Source: Cherax quadricarinatus (Eukaryota > Arthropoda > Malacostraca > Decapoda > Parastacidae). From it: 64,000 nt of DNA. This document shows, one piece after another, positions 33,108-48,100 of the stretch. Where the stretch lies: assembly GCF_038502225.1 (NCBI RefSeq), contig NC_091298.1, positions 38,539,972-38,603,971 of the forward strand, in the 5' to 3' direction. Position numbers and translations under genes: made by a program. The notes under the pieces were generated by a model. The model saw only the letters and a list, made by a program, of their open reading frames with translations, had not been told where the DNA came from and did no database searches. The number at the start of each line of letters is the position of its first letter. Positions within the stretch are counted from its first letter, which is position 1.

Positions 33108-36100
33108 TCTGTGCTCCAGACAATGACACAATAATGGTGCTCCAGACAATGACACAATAATGGTGCTCCAGACAATGACACAATAATGGTGCTCCAGACA
33201 ATGACACTATAATGGTGCTCCAGACAATGACACAATAATGGTGCTCCAGACAATGACACTATAATGGTGCTCCAGACAATGACACTATAATGGTGCTCCA
33301 GACAATGACACTATAATGGTGCTCCAGACAATGACACAATAATGGTGCTCCAGACAATGACACAATAATGGTGCTCCAGACAATGACACTATAATGGTGC
33401 TCTAGACAATGACACTATAATGGTGCTCCAGACAACGACACTATAATGGTGCTCCAGACAATGACACAATAATGGTGCTCCAGACAATGACACTATAATG
33501 GTGCTCTAGACAATGACACTATAATGGTGCTCCAGACAACGACACTATAATGGTGCTCCAGACAATGACGCTATAAAGGTGCTTCAGACAATGACACTAT
33601 AATGGTGCTCCAGACAATGACACTATAATGGTGCTCCAGACAATGACACGATAATGGTGCGCCCGACAATGACACTATAATGGTGCTCCAGACAATGACG
33701 CTATAATGGTGCTCCAGACAATGACACTAAAATGGTGCTCCAGACAATGAAACTATAATGGTGCTCCAGACATTGACACTATAATGGAGCTCCAGACAAT
33801 GGTACTATAATGGTGCTCCAGACAATGACACTATAATGGTGCTCCAGACAATGACACTATAATGGTGCTCCAGACAATGACACTATAATGGTGCTCCAAA
33901 CAATGACACTAAAATGGTGCTCCAGACAATGAAACTATAATGGTATTCCAGACATTGACACTATAATGGTGCTACAGACAATGGTACTATAATGGTGCTC
34001 CAGGCAATGACACTATAATGGTGCTCCAGACAATGACACTATAATGGTGCTCCAGACAATGACACTATAATGGTGCTCCAGACAATGACACAGTAATGGT
34101 GCTAGTGACAATGATACTATAATGGTGCTCCAGACAATGACACAATAACGGCGATCCAGACAATGACACTATAATGGTGCTCCAGACAATGACACTATAT
34201 TGGTGCTACAGACACTGACACAGTAATGGTGCGCCAGACAATGATACTATAAGGGTGTTCCAGACAATGACGCAATAATGGTGCTCCAGACAATGACATA
34301 ATAATGGTGCTTCTATCAATGACACAATAATGGTGCTACAGACAATAATACGATAATGGTGCTCCCGACAATGACACAATAATGGTGCTCCAGACAATGA
34401 CACTATATTGGTGCTCCAGACAATGACACAATAATGGTGCTCCAGACAATGATACTAAAATGGTGCTCCAGACAGAGACACAATAATAGTGCTCCAGACA
34501 ATGACACTATATTGGTGCTCCAGACAATGACACAATAATGGTGCTCCAGACAATGATACTAAAATGGTGCTCTAGACAATGACACAATAATGGTGCTCCA
34601 GACAATGATAATATAGTGTTGCTCCAATCAAGGACGCTATAATGGTCCTCCAGACAATAATACAATAATGGTGTTCCCGACAATGACACAATAATGGAGC
34701 TCTAGTCAATGACACAATAATGGTGCTCCAGACAATGATACTATAATGGTGCTCCAAACAATGACGCTATAATGGTGCTTCAGACAATAATTCAATAATG
34801 GTGCTCCCGACAATGACACAATAATGATGCTCCAGACAATGATAATATAATGTTGCTCCAATCAAGGACGCTATAATGGTCCTCCAGACAATAATACAAT
34901 AATGGTGTTCTCGACAATGACACAATAATGGTGCTCCAGACAATGACACTTTAATGATGCTCCAGACAATGACACAATAATGGTGCTCCAAACAATAACA
35001 CAATAATGGTGCTCCAGACAATGATACTATAATGGTGCTCCAGACAATAATACCATAATGGTGCTCCAGACAATGACACAATAATGGTGCTCCAGACAAT
35101 GACGCTATAATTGTGCTCCAGACAATGATACTATAATGGTGCTCCAGAAAATGACACAATAATGGTGCTCCATACAATGACACTATAATGGTGCTCCAGA
35201 CAATGACACAATAATGGTGCTCCAGACAATGACGCTATAATTGTGCTCCGGACAATGACACTATAATGGTGCTCCAGACAATGACACAGTAATTGTGCTC
35301 CAGACAATGACACAATAATGGTGCTCCAGAACAATGACACAATAATGGTGCTCCAGACAATGACACAATAACGGTGCTCTAGACAATGACACAATAATGG
35401 TGCTCCAGACAATGATACTATAATGGTGCTACAGACAATGATACTATAATGGTGCTCCAGACTATAATACAATAATGGTGCTCTAGACAATGACACAATA
35501 ATGGTACTCCAGACAATGATACTATAATTGTGCTCCAAACAAGGACGCTATAATGGTCCTCCAGACAATAATACAATAATGGTGTTCCCGACAATGACAC
35601 AATAATGGTGCCACAGACAATGACACTTTAATGATGCTCCAGACAATGACACAATAAAGGTGCTCCAGGCAATGATACTATAATGGTGCTCCAGACAATA
35701 ATACTATAATGTTGTTCCAGACAATGACACAATAATGGTTCTCCAGACAATGACGCTATAATTGTGCTCCAGACAATGATACTATAATGGTGCTCCGGAC
35801 AATGACACAATAATGGTGCTCTAGACAAAGATACTACAATGGTGCTCCAGACAATGACACAATAATGGTGCTCCAGACAATGACACTATAATGGTGCTCC
35901 GGACAATGACACAATAATGGTGCTCTAGACAAAGATACTACAATGGTGCTCCAGACAATGACGCTATAATTGTGCTCCAGTCAATGACACAATAATGGTG
36001 CTCCAAACATTGACACAATAATGGTGCTCCAGACAATGACACAATAATGGTGCTCCGGAAAATGATACTATAATTTTGTTCCAGACAATGATACTATAAT

Positions 36101-39100
36101 GGTGCTCCAGACAATAATACAATAACTGTGCTCCACGCAATGACACTATAGTTGTGCTCCACGCAATGACACTATAGTTGTGCTCCAGACAATGACACAA
36201 TAATGGTGCTGCAGTCAATGACACAATAATGGTGCTCCAGACAAAAATACTATAATGGTGCTCCAGACAATGATACTATAATGGTTCTCCAGACAATAAT
36301 AAAATAATGGTGCTCCCGGCAATGACACAATAATGGTGCTCCAGACAATGGCACAATAATGGTGCTCCAGACAACGACACAATAATGGAGCTCCAGTCAA
36401 TGACACAATAATGGTGCTCCAGACAATGAAACTATAATGGTGCTCCAGACAATGACGCTATAATGGTGCTCCAGACAATAATACAGTAATGGTGCTCCCG
36501 ACAATGACACAATAATGGTGCTCCAGACAATGACACTATATTGGTGTTCCAGACAATGAGAATAATGGTGCTCAAGACATTGATACTATAATGGTGCTCC
36601 AGACAATGATACTGCAATGGTGCTCCAGACAATGACACAATAATGGTGCTCCAGACAATGACACTTTAATGATGCTCCAGACAATGACACAATAATGGTG
36701 CTCCAGGCAATGATACTATAATGGTGCTCCAGACAATGACACAATAATGGTGCTCCAGACAATGATACTATAATGGTGCTCCAGACAATAATACTATAAT
36801 GGTGCACCAGACAAAGACACAATAATGGTGCTCCAGACAATGACACTATAATGGTGCTCCAGACAATGACACTATAATGGTGCTCCAAACAATGACACTA
36901 AAATGGTGCTCCAGACAATGAAACTATAATGGTATTCCAGACATTGACACTATAATGGTTCTCCAGACAATGGTACTATAATGGTGCTCCAGACAATGAC
37001 ACTATAATGGTGCTCCAGACAATGACACTATAAGGGTGCTCCAGACAATGACACTATAATGGTGCTCCAGACAATGACACAGTAATGGTGCTAGTGACAA
37101 TAATACTATAATGGTGCTCCAGACAATGACACAATAATGGCGATCCAGACAATGACACTATAATGGTGCTCCAGACAATGACACTATATTGGTGCTACAG
37201 ACACTGACACAGTAATGGTGCGCCAGACAATGATACTCTAAGGGTGTTCCAGACAATGACGCAATAATGGTGCTCCAGACAATGACATAATAATGGTGAT
37301 CCTATCAATGACACAATAGTGGTGCTACAGACAATAATACAATAATGGTGCTCCCGACAATGACCCAATAATGGTGCTCCAGACAATGACACTATATTGG
37401 TGTTCCAGACAATGAGAATAATGGTGCTCAAGACATTGATACTATAATGGTGCTCCAGACAGAGACAATAATAGTGCTACAATGACACTAATGGTGCTCC
37501 AGACAATGACACAATAATGGTGCTCCAGACAATGATACTATGATGGTGCTCTAGACAATGACACAATAATGGTGCTCCACAATGATAAATAGTGTTGCTC
37601 CAATCAAGGACGCTATAATGGTGCTCCAGACAATAATACAATAATGGTGTTCCCGACAATGACACAATAATGGAGCTCTAGTCAATGACACAATAATGGT
37701 GCTCCAGACAATGATACTATAATGGTGCTCCAGACAATGACGCTATAATGGTGCCTCAGACAATAATTCAATAATGGTGCTCCCGACAATGACACAATAA
37801 TGATGCTCCAGACAATGATAATATAGTGTTGCTCCAATCAAGGACGCTATAATGGTCCTCCAGACAATAATACAATAATGGTGTTCCCGACAATGACACA
37901 ATAATGGAGCTCTTGTCAATGACACAATAATGGTGCTCCAGACAATGATACTATAATGGTGCTTCAAACAAGGACGCTATAATGGTCCTCCAGACAATAA
38001 TACAATAATGGTGTTCTCGACAATGACAAAATAATGGTGCTCCAGAAAATGATACTATAATGGTGCTCCAGACAATGATACTATAATGGTGCTCCAGACA
38101 ATGAAACAATAATGGTTCTCCAGACAATGCCGCTATAATTGTGCTCCAGACAATGACACTATAATGGTGCTCCAGACAATGACACTACAATGGTGCTCCA
38201 GACAATGACACTATAATGGTGCTCCAGACAATGACACTATAATGGTGCTCCAGACAATGATACTACAATTGTGCTCCAGGCAATGACAATATATTAGTGC
38301 TCCAGACAATGACACAATAATGGTGCTCCAGACAATGATACTATAATGGTGCTCCAAACAAGGACGCTATAATGGTCCTCCAGACAATAATACAATAATG
38401 GTGTTCCAGACAATGACACAATAATGGTCCTCCAGACAATGACACTTTAATGATGCTCCAGACAATGACACAATAATGGTGCTCCAAACAATAACACAAT
38501 GATGGTGCTCCAGACAATGATACTATAATGGTCCTCCAGACAATAATACCATAATGGTGCTCCAGACAATGACACAATAATGGTGCTCCAGACAATGACG
38601 CTATAATTGTGCTCCAGACAATGATACTATAATGGTGCTCCAGACAATGACACAATAATGGTGCTCCAGACAATGACACTATAATGGTGCTCCAGACAAT
38701 GACACAATAATGGTGCTCCAGACAATGACGCTATAATTGTGCTCCAGACAATGACACTATAATGGTGCTCCAGACAATGACACAATAATGGTGCTCAAGA
38801 CAATGACACTATAATGGTGCTCCAGACAATGACACAATAATGGTGCTCCAGACAATGACACTATAATTGTGCTCCAGACAATGACACAATAATGGTGCTC
38901 CAGACAATGACACAATAATGGTGCTCCAGACAATGACACAATAATGGTGCTCCAGACAATGACACAATAATGGTGCTCCAGACAATGATACTATAATGGT
39001 GCTCCAGACAATAATACTATAATGGTGCTCCAGACAATGACACAATAATGGTGCTCCAGACAATGACACTATAATGGTGCTCCAGACAATGAGACTATAA

Positions 39101-42100
39101 TGGTGCTCCAGACAATGAAACTATAATGGTATTCAAGACATTGACACTATAATGGTGCTCCAGACAATGGTACTATAATGGTGCTCCAGACAATGACACT
39201 ATAATGGTGCTCCAGACAATGACACTATAATGGTGCTCCAGACAATGACACTATAATGGTGCTCCAGACAATGACACAGTAATGGTGCTAGTGACAATAA
39301 TACTATAATGGTGCTCCAGGCAATGACACAATAATGGCGATATAGACAATGACACTATAATGGTGCTCCAGACAATGACACTATATTGGTGCTACAGACA
39401 CTGACACAGTAATGGTGCGCCAGACAATGATACTATAAGGGTGCTCCAGACAATGATACAATAATGGTGCTCCAGACAATGACATATAATTGTGCTCCAG
39501 ACAATGACACAATAATGGTGCTCCAGACAATGACACAATAATGGTGCTGCAGTCAATGACACAATAATGGTGCTCCAGACAATGATACTATATTGGTGCT
39601 CCAGACAATGATACTATAATGGTTCTCAGACATACACAATAATAGTGCTCCAGACAATGACACAATAATGGTGCTCCAGACAATGACACAATAATGGTGC
39701 TCCAGACAATGATACTAATAATGGTGCTCTAGACAATGACACAATAATGGTGCTCCAGACAATGATAATATAGCGTTGCTACTATAATGGTCCTCCAGAC
39801 ATTAATACAATAGTGGTGCTCCAGACAATGACACAATAATGGTGCTCTAGACAATGACACAATAATGGTGCTCCAGACAATGATACTATAATGGTGCTCA
39901 GACAAGACAATGATACTCATTAATGGTGCTCCAGACAATGACACAATAATGGTGTTGCTCCAGACAATGACGCTATAATGGTCCTCCAGACAATAATACA
40001 ATAATGGTGTTGCTGACACAATAATGGAGCTCTAGTCAATGACACAATAATGGTGCTCCAGACAATGATACTATAATGGTGCTCAAACAAGGACGCTATA
40101 ATGGTCCTCCAGACAATAATACAATAATGGTGCTCGACAATGACAAAATAACAATGATACTATAACAGACAATGATACTATAATGGTGCTCCAGACAATG
40201 ACACAATAATGGTGCTCCAGACAATGACGCTATAATTGTGCTCCAGACAATGACACTATAATGGTGCTCAAGACAATGACAATATAATGGTGCTCCAGAC
40301 AATGACACTATAATGGTGCTCCAGGCAATGACACTATATTAGTGCTCCAGACAATGACACAATAATGGTGCTCCAGACAGTGATACTATAATGGTGCTCC
40401 AAACAAGGACGCTATAATGGTCCTCCAGACAATAATACAATAATGGTGTTCCCGAGAATGACACAATAATGGTGCTCCAGACAATGACACTTTAATGATG
40501 CTCCAGACAATGACACAATAATGGTGCTCCAAACAATAACACAATAATGGTGCTCCAGACAATGATACTATAATGGTGCTCCAGACAATAATACCATAAT
40601 GGTGCTCCAGACAATGACACAATAATGGTGCTCCAGACAATGACGCTATAATTGTGCTCCAGACAATGATACTATAATGGTGCTCCAGAAAATGACACAA
40701 TAATGGTGCTCCAGACAATGACACTATAATGGTGCTCCAGACAATGACACAATAATGGTGCTCCAGACAATGACGCTATAATTGTGCTCCAGACAATGAC
40801 ACTATAATGGTGCTCCAGACAATGACACAGTAATGGTGCTCAAGACAATGACACTCTAATGGTGCTCCAGACAATGACGCTATAATAGTGCTCCAGGCAA
40901 TGACACTATAATTGTGCTCCAGACAATGACACAATAATGGTGCTCCAGACAATGACACAATAATGGTGCTCCAGACAATGACACAATAATGGTGCTCCAG
41001 ACAATGACACAATAATGGTGCTCCAGACAATGACACAATAATGGTGCTCCAGACTATAATACAATAATGGTGCTCCAGACAATGATACTATAATGGTGCT
41101 CCAGACAATGATACTATAATGGTGCTCCAGACTATAATACAATAATGGTGCTCTAGACAATGACACAATAATGGTGCTCCAGACAATGATACTATAATGG
41201 TGCTCCAGACAATGACACAATAATGGTGCTCCAGACAATGACACTTTAATGATGCTCCAGACAATGACACAATAAAGGTGCTCCAGACAATGACACAATA
41301 ATGGTGCTCCAGACAATGATACTATAATGGTGCTCCAGACAATAATACTATAATGGTGCTCCAGGCAATGACACAATAATGGTGCTCCAGACAATGACGA
41401 TATAATTGTGCTCCAGACAATGATACTATAATGGTGCTCCAGACAATGACACAACAATGGTGCCCCAGTCAATGACACTATAATGGTGCTCCAGACAATG
41501 ACACAATAATGGTGCTCTAGAAAATGATACTACAATGGTGCTCCAGACAATGACGCTATAATTGTGCTCCAGGCAATGACACAATAATGGTGCTCTAGAC
41601 AATGATACTACAATGGTGCTCCAGACAATGACACAATAAAGGTCCTCCAGACAATGACACAATAATGGTGCTCCAGACAATGATACTATAATGGTGCTCA
41701 AGACAATGATACTATAATAGTGCTCCAGACAATAATACAATAATGGCGCTCCAGGCAATGACACTATAATTGTGCTCCAGACAATGACACAATAATGGTG
41801 CTCCAGACAATGACACAATAATAGTGCTGCAGTCAATGACACAATAATGGTGCGCCAGACAATAATACTATAATGGTGCTCCAGACAATGATACTATAAT
41901 GGTTCTTTAGACAATAATAAAATAATGGTGCTCCCGGCAATGACACAATAATGGTGCTCCAGACAATGGCACAATAATGGTGCTCCAGACAATGACACAA
42001 TAATGGAGCTCCAGTCAATGACACAATAATGGTGCTCCAGACAATGAAACTATAGTGATGCTCCAGACAATGACGCTATAATGGTGCTCCAGACAATAAT

Positions 42101-45100
42101 ACAGTAATGGTGCTCCCGACAATGACACAATAATGGTGCTCTAGACAATGACACAATAATGGTGCTCCAGACAATGATACTATAATGGTGCTTCAAACAA
42201 GGACGCTATAATGGTCCTCCAGACAATAATACAATAATGGTGTTCCCGACAATAACACAATAATGGTGCTCCAGACAATGACACAATAATGGTGCTCCAG
42301 ACAATGACACAATAATGGTGCTCCAGACAATGATACTATAATGGTGCTCCAGACAATGACACAATAATGGTGCTCCAGACAATGACACTATAATGGTGCT
42401 CCAGACAATGACACAATAATGGTGCTCCAGACAATGACACAATAATGGTGGTCCAGACAATGACACAATAATGGAGCTCCAGATAATGATACTATAATGG
42501 TGCTCCAGACAATGACACAATAATGGTGCTCCAGACAATGACGTTATAATTGTGCTCCAGACAATGACACTATAATGGTGCTCCAGACAATGACACAATA
42601 ATGGTGCTCAAGACAATGACACTCTAATGGTGCTCCAGACAATGACACAATAATGGTGCTCCAGACAATGACGTTATAATTGTGCTCCAGACAATGACAC
42701 TATAATGGTGCTCCAGACAATGACACAATAATGGTGCTCAAGACAATGACACTCTAATGGTGCTCCAGGCAATGACACAATAATGGTGCTCCAGACAATG
42801 ACGCTATAATTGTGCTCCAGACAATGATACTATAATGGTGCTCCAGACAATGACACAATAATTTTTCTCCAGACAATGACTCTATATTGGTGCTCCAGAC
42901 AATGACACAATAATGGTGCTCCAGACAATGACGCTATAATTGTGCTCCAAGCAATGACACTATAATTGTGCTCCAGAAAATGACACAATAATGGTGCTCC
43001 AGACAATGACACAATAATGGTGCTCTAGACAAAGACACAATAATGGTGCTCCAGACAATGATACTATAATGGTGCTCCAGACAATGATACTATAATGGTG
43101 CTCCAGACAATAATACAATAATGGTGCTCCAGGCAATGACACTATAATTGTGCTCCAGACAATGACACAATAATGGTGCTGCAGTCAATGACACAATAAT
43201 GGTGCTCCAGACAATAATACTATAATGGTGCTCTAGACAATGATACTATAATGGTTCTCCGGACAATAATAAAATAATGGTTCTCCCGGAAATGACACAA
43301 TAATGGTGCTCCAGACAATGACATAATAATGGTGATCCTATCAATGACACAATAGTGGTGCTACAGACAATAATACAATAATGGTGCTCCCGACAATGAC
43401 CCAATAATGGTGCTCCCAATAATGGTGCTCCAGACAATGACTGTAACTCCAGACAATGACACAATAATGGTGCTCCAGACAAGACGTTATAATCAAGAGA
43501 TACTATAATGGTGCTCCAGACAAGACAATAATGCTGACAATCACACTATAATGGTGCTCCAGACAATGACACAATAACTCCAGACAATGGTGCTCCAATG
43601 ACAATGACAATGACACAATAATGGTGCTACAGACAATGACACTATAATGGTGCTCTAGACAATGACACAATAATGGTGCTACAGGCAATGGTGCTCCAGA
43701 CAATGACGCTATAATTGTGCTCCAGACAATGACACAATAATGGTGCTCCAGACAATGACACTATAATGGTGTTCCTGACAATGATACTATAATGGTGCTC
43801 CAGACAATGACGCTATAATGGTGCTCCAGACAATAATACAATAATGGTGCTCCCGACAATGACACAATAATGGTGCTCTAGACAATGATACTACAATGGT
43901 GCTCCAGACAATGATACTATAATGGTGCTCCAAACAAGGACGCTATAATGGTGCTCTAGACAATAATACAATAATGGTGCTCCCGACAATGACACAATAA
44001 TGGTGCTCCAGACAATGACACTATGATGGTGCTCTACACAATGACACAATAATGGTGCTCCAAGCAATGGCATTATAATGGTGCTCCAGACAATGACACA
44101 ATAATGGAGCTCCAGTCAATGACACAATAATGGTGCTCCAGACAATGATGCTATAATGGTGCTCCAGACAATGACGCTATAATGGTGCTCCAGATAATAA
44201 TACAATAATGGTGCTCCCGACAATGACACAATAATGGTGCTCTAGACAATGACACAATAATGGTGCTCCAGACAATTACACTTTAATGATGCTCCAGACA
44301 ATGACACAATAATGGTGCTCCAGACAATGACACAGTAGTGGTGCTCCAGACAATGATGCTATAATGGTGCTCCAGACAATAATACTATAATGGTGCTCCA
44401 GACAATGACACAATAATGGTGCTCCAGACAATGACGCTATAATTGTGCTCCAGACAATGATACTATAATGGTGCTCTAGACATTGACACAATAATGGTGC
44501 TCCAGACAATGACACTATAATGGTGCTCCAGAGAATGACACAATAATGGTGCTCCAGACAATGACGCTATAATTGTGCTCCAGACAATGACACTATAATA
44601 GTGCTCCAGACAATGACACAATAATGGTGCTCAAGACAATGACACTCTAATGGTGCTCCATACAATGACACAATAATGGTGCTCAAGACAATGATACTAC
44701 AATTGTGCTCCAGACAATGACACAATAATGGTGCTCCAGACAATGACGCTATAATTGTGCTCCAGACAATGACACTATAATGGTGCTCAAGACAATGACA
44801 TAATAATGGTGCTTAAGACAATGACACTCTAATGGTGCTCCAGACAATGACACAATAATGGTGCTCCAGACAATGACGCTATAATTGTGCTCCAGACAAT
44901 GATACTATAATGGTGCTCCAGACAATGACACAATAATGGTGCTCCAGACAATGACACTATAATGGTGCTCCAGACAATGACAATAATGGTGCTCCAGACA
45001 ATGACGCAATAATTGTGCTCCAGGCAATGACACTATAATTGTGCTCCAGACAATGACACAATAATGGTGCTCCAGACAATGACACAATATTGGTGCTCTA

Positions 45101-48100
45101 GACAAAGACACAATAATGGTCCTCCAGACAACGATACTATAATGGTGCTCCAGACAATGATACTATAATGGTGCTCCACACAATAATACAATAATGGTGC
45201 TCCAGGCAATGACACTATAATTGTGCTCCAGACAACGACACAATAATGGTGCTCCAGACAATGACACAATAATGGTGCTGCAGTCAATGACACAATAATG
45301 GTGCTCCAGACAATGATACTATAATGGTGCTCCAGACAATGATACTATAATGGTTCTTCAGACAATAATTAAATAATGGTGCTCCCGGCAATGACACAAT
45401 AATGGTGCTCCAGACAATGACGCAATAATGGTGTTCCAGACAATGACATAATAATGGTGCTCCTATCAATGACACAATAGTGGTGCTACAGACAATAATA
45501 CAATAATGGTGCTCCCGACAATGACACAATAATGGTGCTCCAGACAATGATACTATAATGGTGCTCCAGACTATGATACTGTAATGGTGCTCCAGACAAT
45601 GACACAATAATGGTGCTCCAGACAATGACGTTTTAATTGTGCTCCAGACAATGATACTATAATGGTGCTCCAGACAATGACACAATAATGGTGCTCCAGA
45701 CAATGACACTATAATGGTGCTCCAGACAATGACACAATAATGGTGCTCCAGACAATGACGCTATAATTGTGCTCCAGACAATGACACTATAATGGTGCTC
45801 CAGACAATGACACAATAATGGTGCTTAAGACAATGACACTGTAATAGTGCTCCAGACAATGACACAATAATGGTGCTCCAGACAATGATACTACAATTGT
45901 GCTCCAGACAATGACACTATAATGGTGCTCCAGACAATGACACAATAATGGTGCTCAAGACAATGACACTGTAATGGTGCTCCAGACAATGACACAATAA
46001 TGGTGCTCCACACAATGATACTACAATTGTGCTCCAGACAATGACATTATAATGGTGCTCCAGACATTGACACAATAATGGTGCTCAAGACAATGACACT
46101 GTAATGGTGCTCCAGATAATGACACAATAATGGTGCTCCAGACAATGATACTACAATTGTGCTCCAGTCAATGACACTATAATGGTGCTCCAGACAATGA
46201 CACAATAATGGTGCTCAAGACAATGACGCTATAATTGTGCTCCAGACAGTGACACAATAATGGTGCACCAGACAATGACACAATAATGGTACACTAGACA
46301 AAGACACAATAATTGTGCTCCAGACAATGATACTATAATGGTGCTCCAGACAATGATACTATAATGGTGCTCCAGACAATTATACTATAATGGTGCTCCA
46401 GACTATAATACAATAATGGTGCTCTAGACAATGACACAATAATGGTGCTCCAGACAATACTATAATGATGCTCCAAACAAGGACGCTCTAATGGTCCTCC
46501 AGATAATAATACAATAATGGTGCTCCCGACAATGACACAATAAAGGTGCTCCAGACAATGACACAATAATGGTGCTCCAGACAATGATACTATAATGGTG
46601 CTCCAGACAATAATACTATAATAGTGCTCCAGACAATGACACAATAATGGTGCTCCACACAATGACGCTATAATTGTGCTCCAGACAATGATACTATAAT
46701 GGTGCTCCAGACATTGACACAATAATGGTGGTCTAGACAATGATACTACAATGGTGCTCCAGACAATGACGCTATAATTGTGCTCCAGGCAATGACACTA
46801 TAATTGTGCTCCAGACAATGACACAATAATGGTGCTCCAGACAATGACACAATAATGGAGCTCCAGACAATGACACAATAATGGAGCTCCAGACAATGAT
46901 ACTATAATGGTGCTCCAGACAATGATACTATAATGGTGCTCCAGACAATGACACAATAATGGTGCTCCAGACAATGACACAATAATGGTGCTCCAGACAA
47001 TGACACAATAATGGTGCTCCAGACAATGACACAATAATGGAGCTCCAGACAATGATACTATAATGGTGCTCCAGACAATGATACTATAATGGTACTCCAG
47101 ACAATAATACAATAATGGTGCTCCAGGCAATGACACTATAATTGTGCTCCAGACAATGACACAATAATGGTGCTCCAGACAATGACACAATAATGGTGCT
47201 CCAGACAATGACACAATAATGGAGCTCCAGACAATGATACTATAATGGTGCTCCAGACAATGATACTATAATGGTACTCCAGACAATAATACAATAATGG
47301 TGCTCCAGGCAATGACACTATAATTGTGCTCCAGACAATGACACAATAATGGTGCTCCAAGCAATGACACAATAATGGTGCTGCAGTCAATGACACAATA
47401 ATGGTGCTCCAGACAATGATACTATAATGGTGCTCCTGACAGTGATACTATAATGGTTCTCCAGACAATAATAAAATAATGGCGCTCCCGGCAATGACAC
47501 AATAATGGTGCTCCAGACAATGACACAATAATGGTGCTCCAGACAATGACGCAATAATGGTGCTCAAGACTATGACACAATAATGGTGCTATAGGCAATG
47601 ATTCTATAATGGTGCTCCAGACAATGACGCTATAACGGTGCTCTAGACAATGAATGACACTATAATGGTGCTCGAGAGAATGACACTATAATTGTGCTCC
47701 AGAAAATGATACTATAATTGTGCTCCAGACAATGATACTATAATGGTGCTCCAGACAATGACACAATAATTTTGCTCCAGACAATGACGCTATAATTGTG
47801 CTCCTGACAATGACACTATAATGATCCTCCAGACAATGACACTATAATGGTGCTCCAGTCAATGACACTATAATGGTGCTCCAGACAATGACACAATAAT
47901 GGTGCTCCAGACAATGATACTACAATTGTGCTCCAGACAATGACGCTATAATTGTGCTCCAGACAATGACACTATAATGGTGCTCCAGACAATGACACAA
48001 TAATGGTGCTCCAGACAATGACACAATAATGGTGCTCCAGACAATAACACAATAATGGTGCTCCAGACAATGACACTATAATTGTGCTCCAGACAATGAC

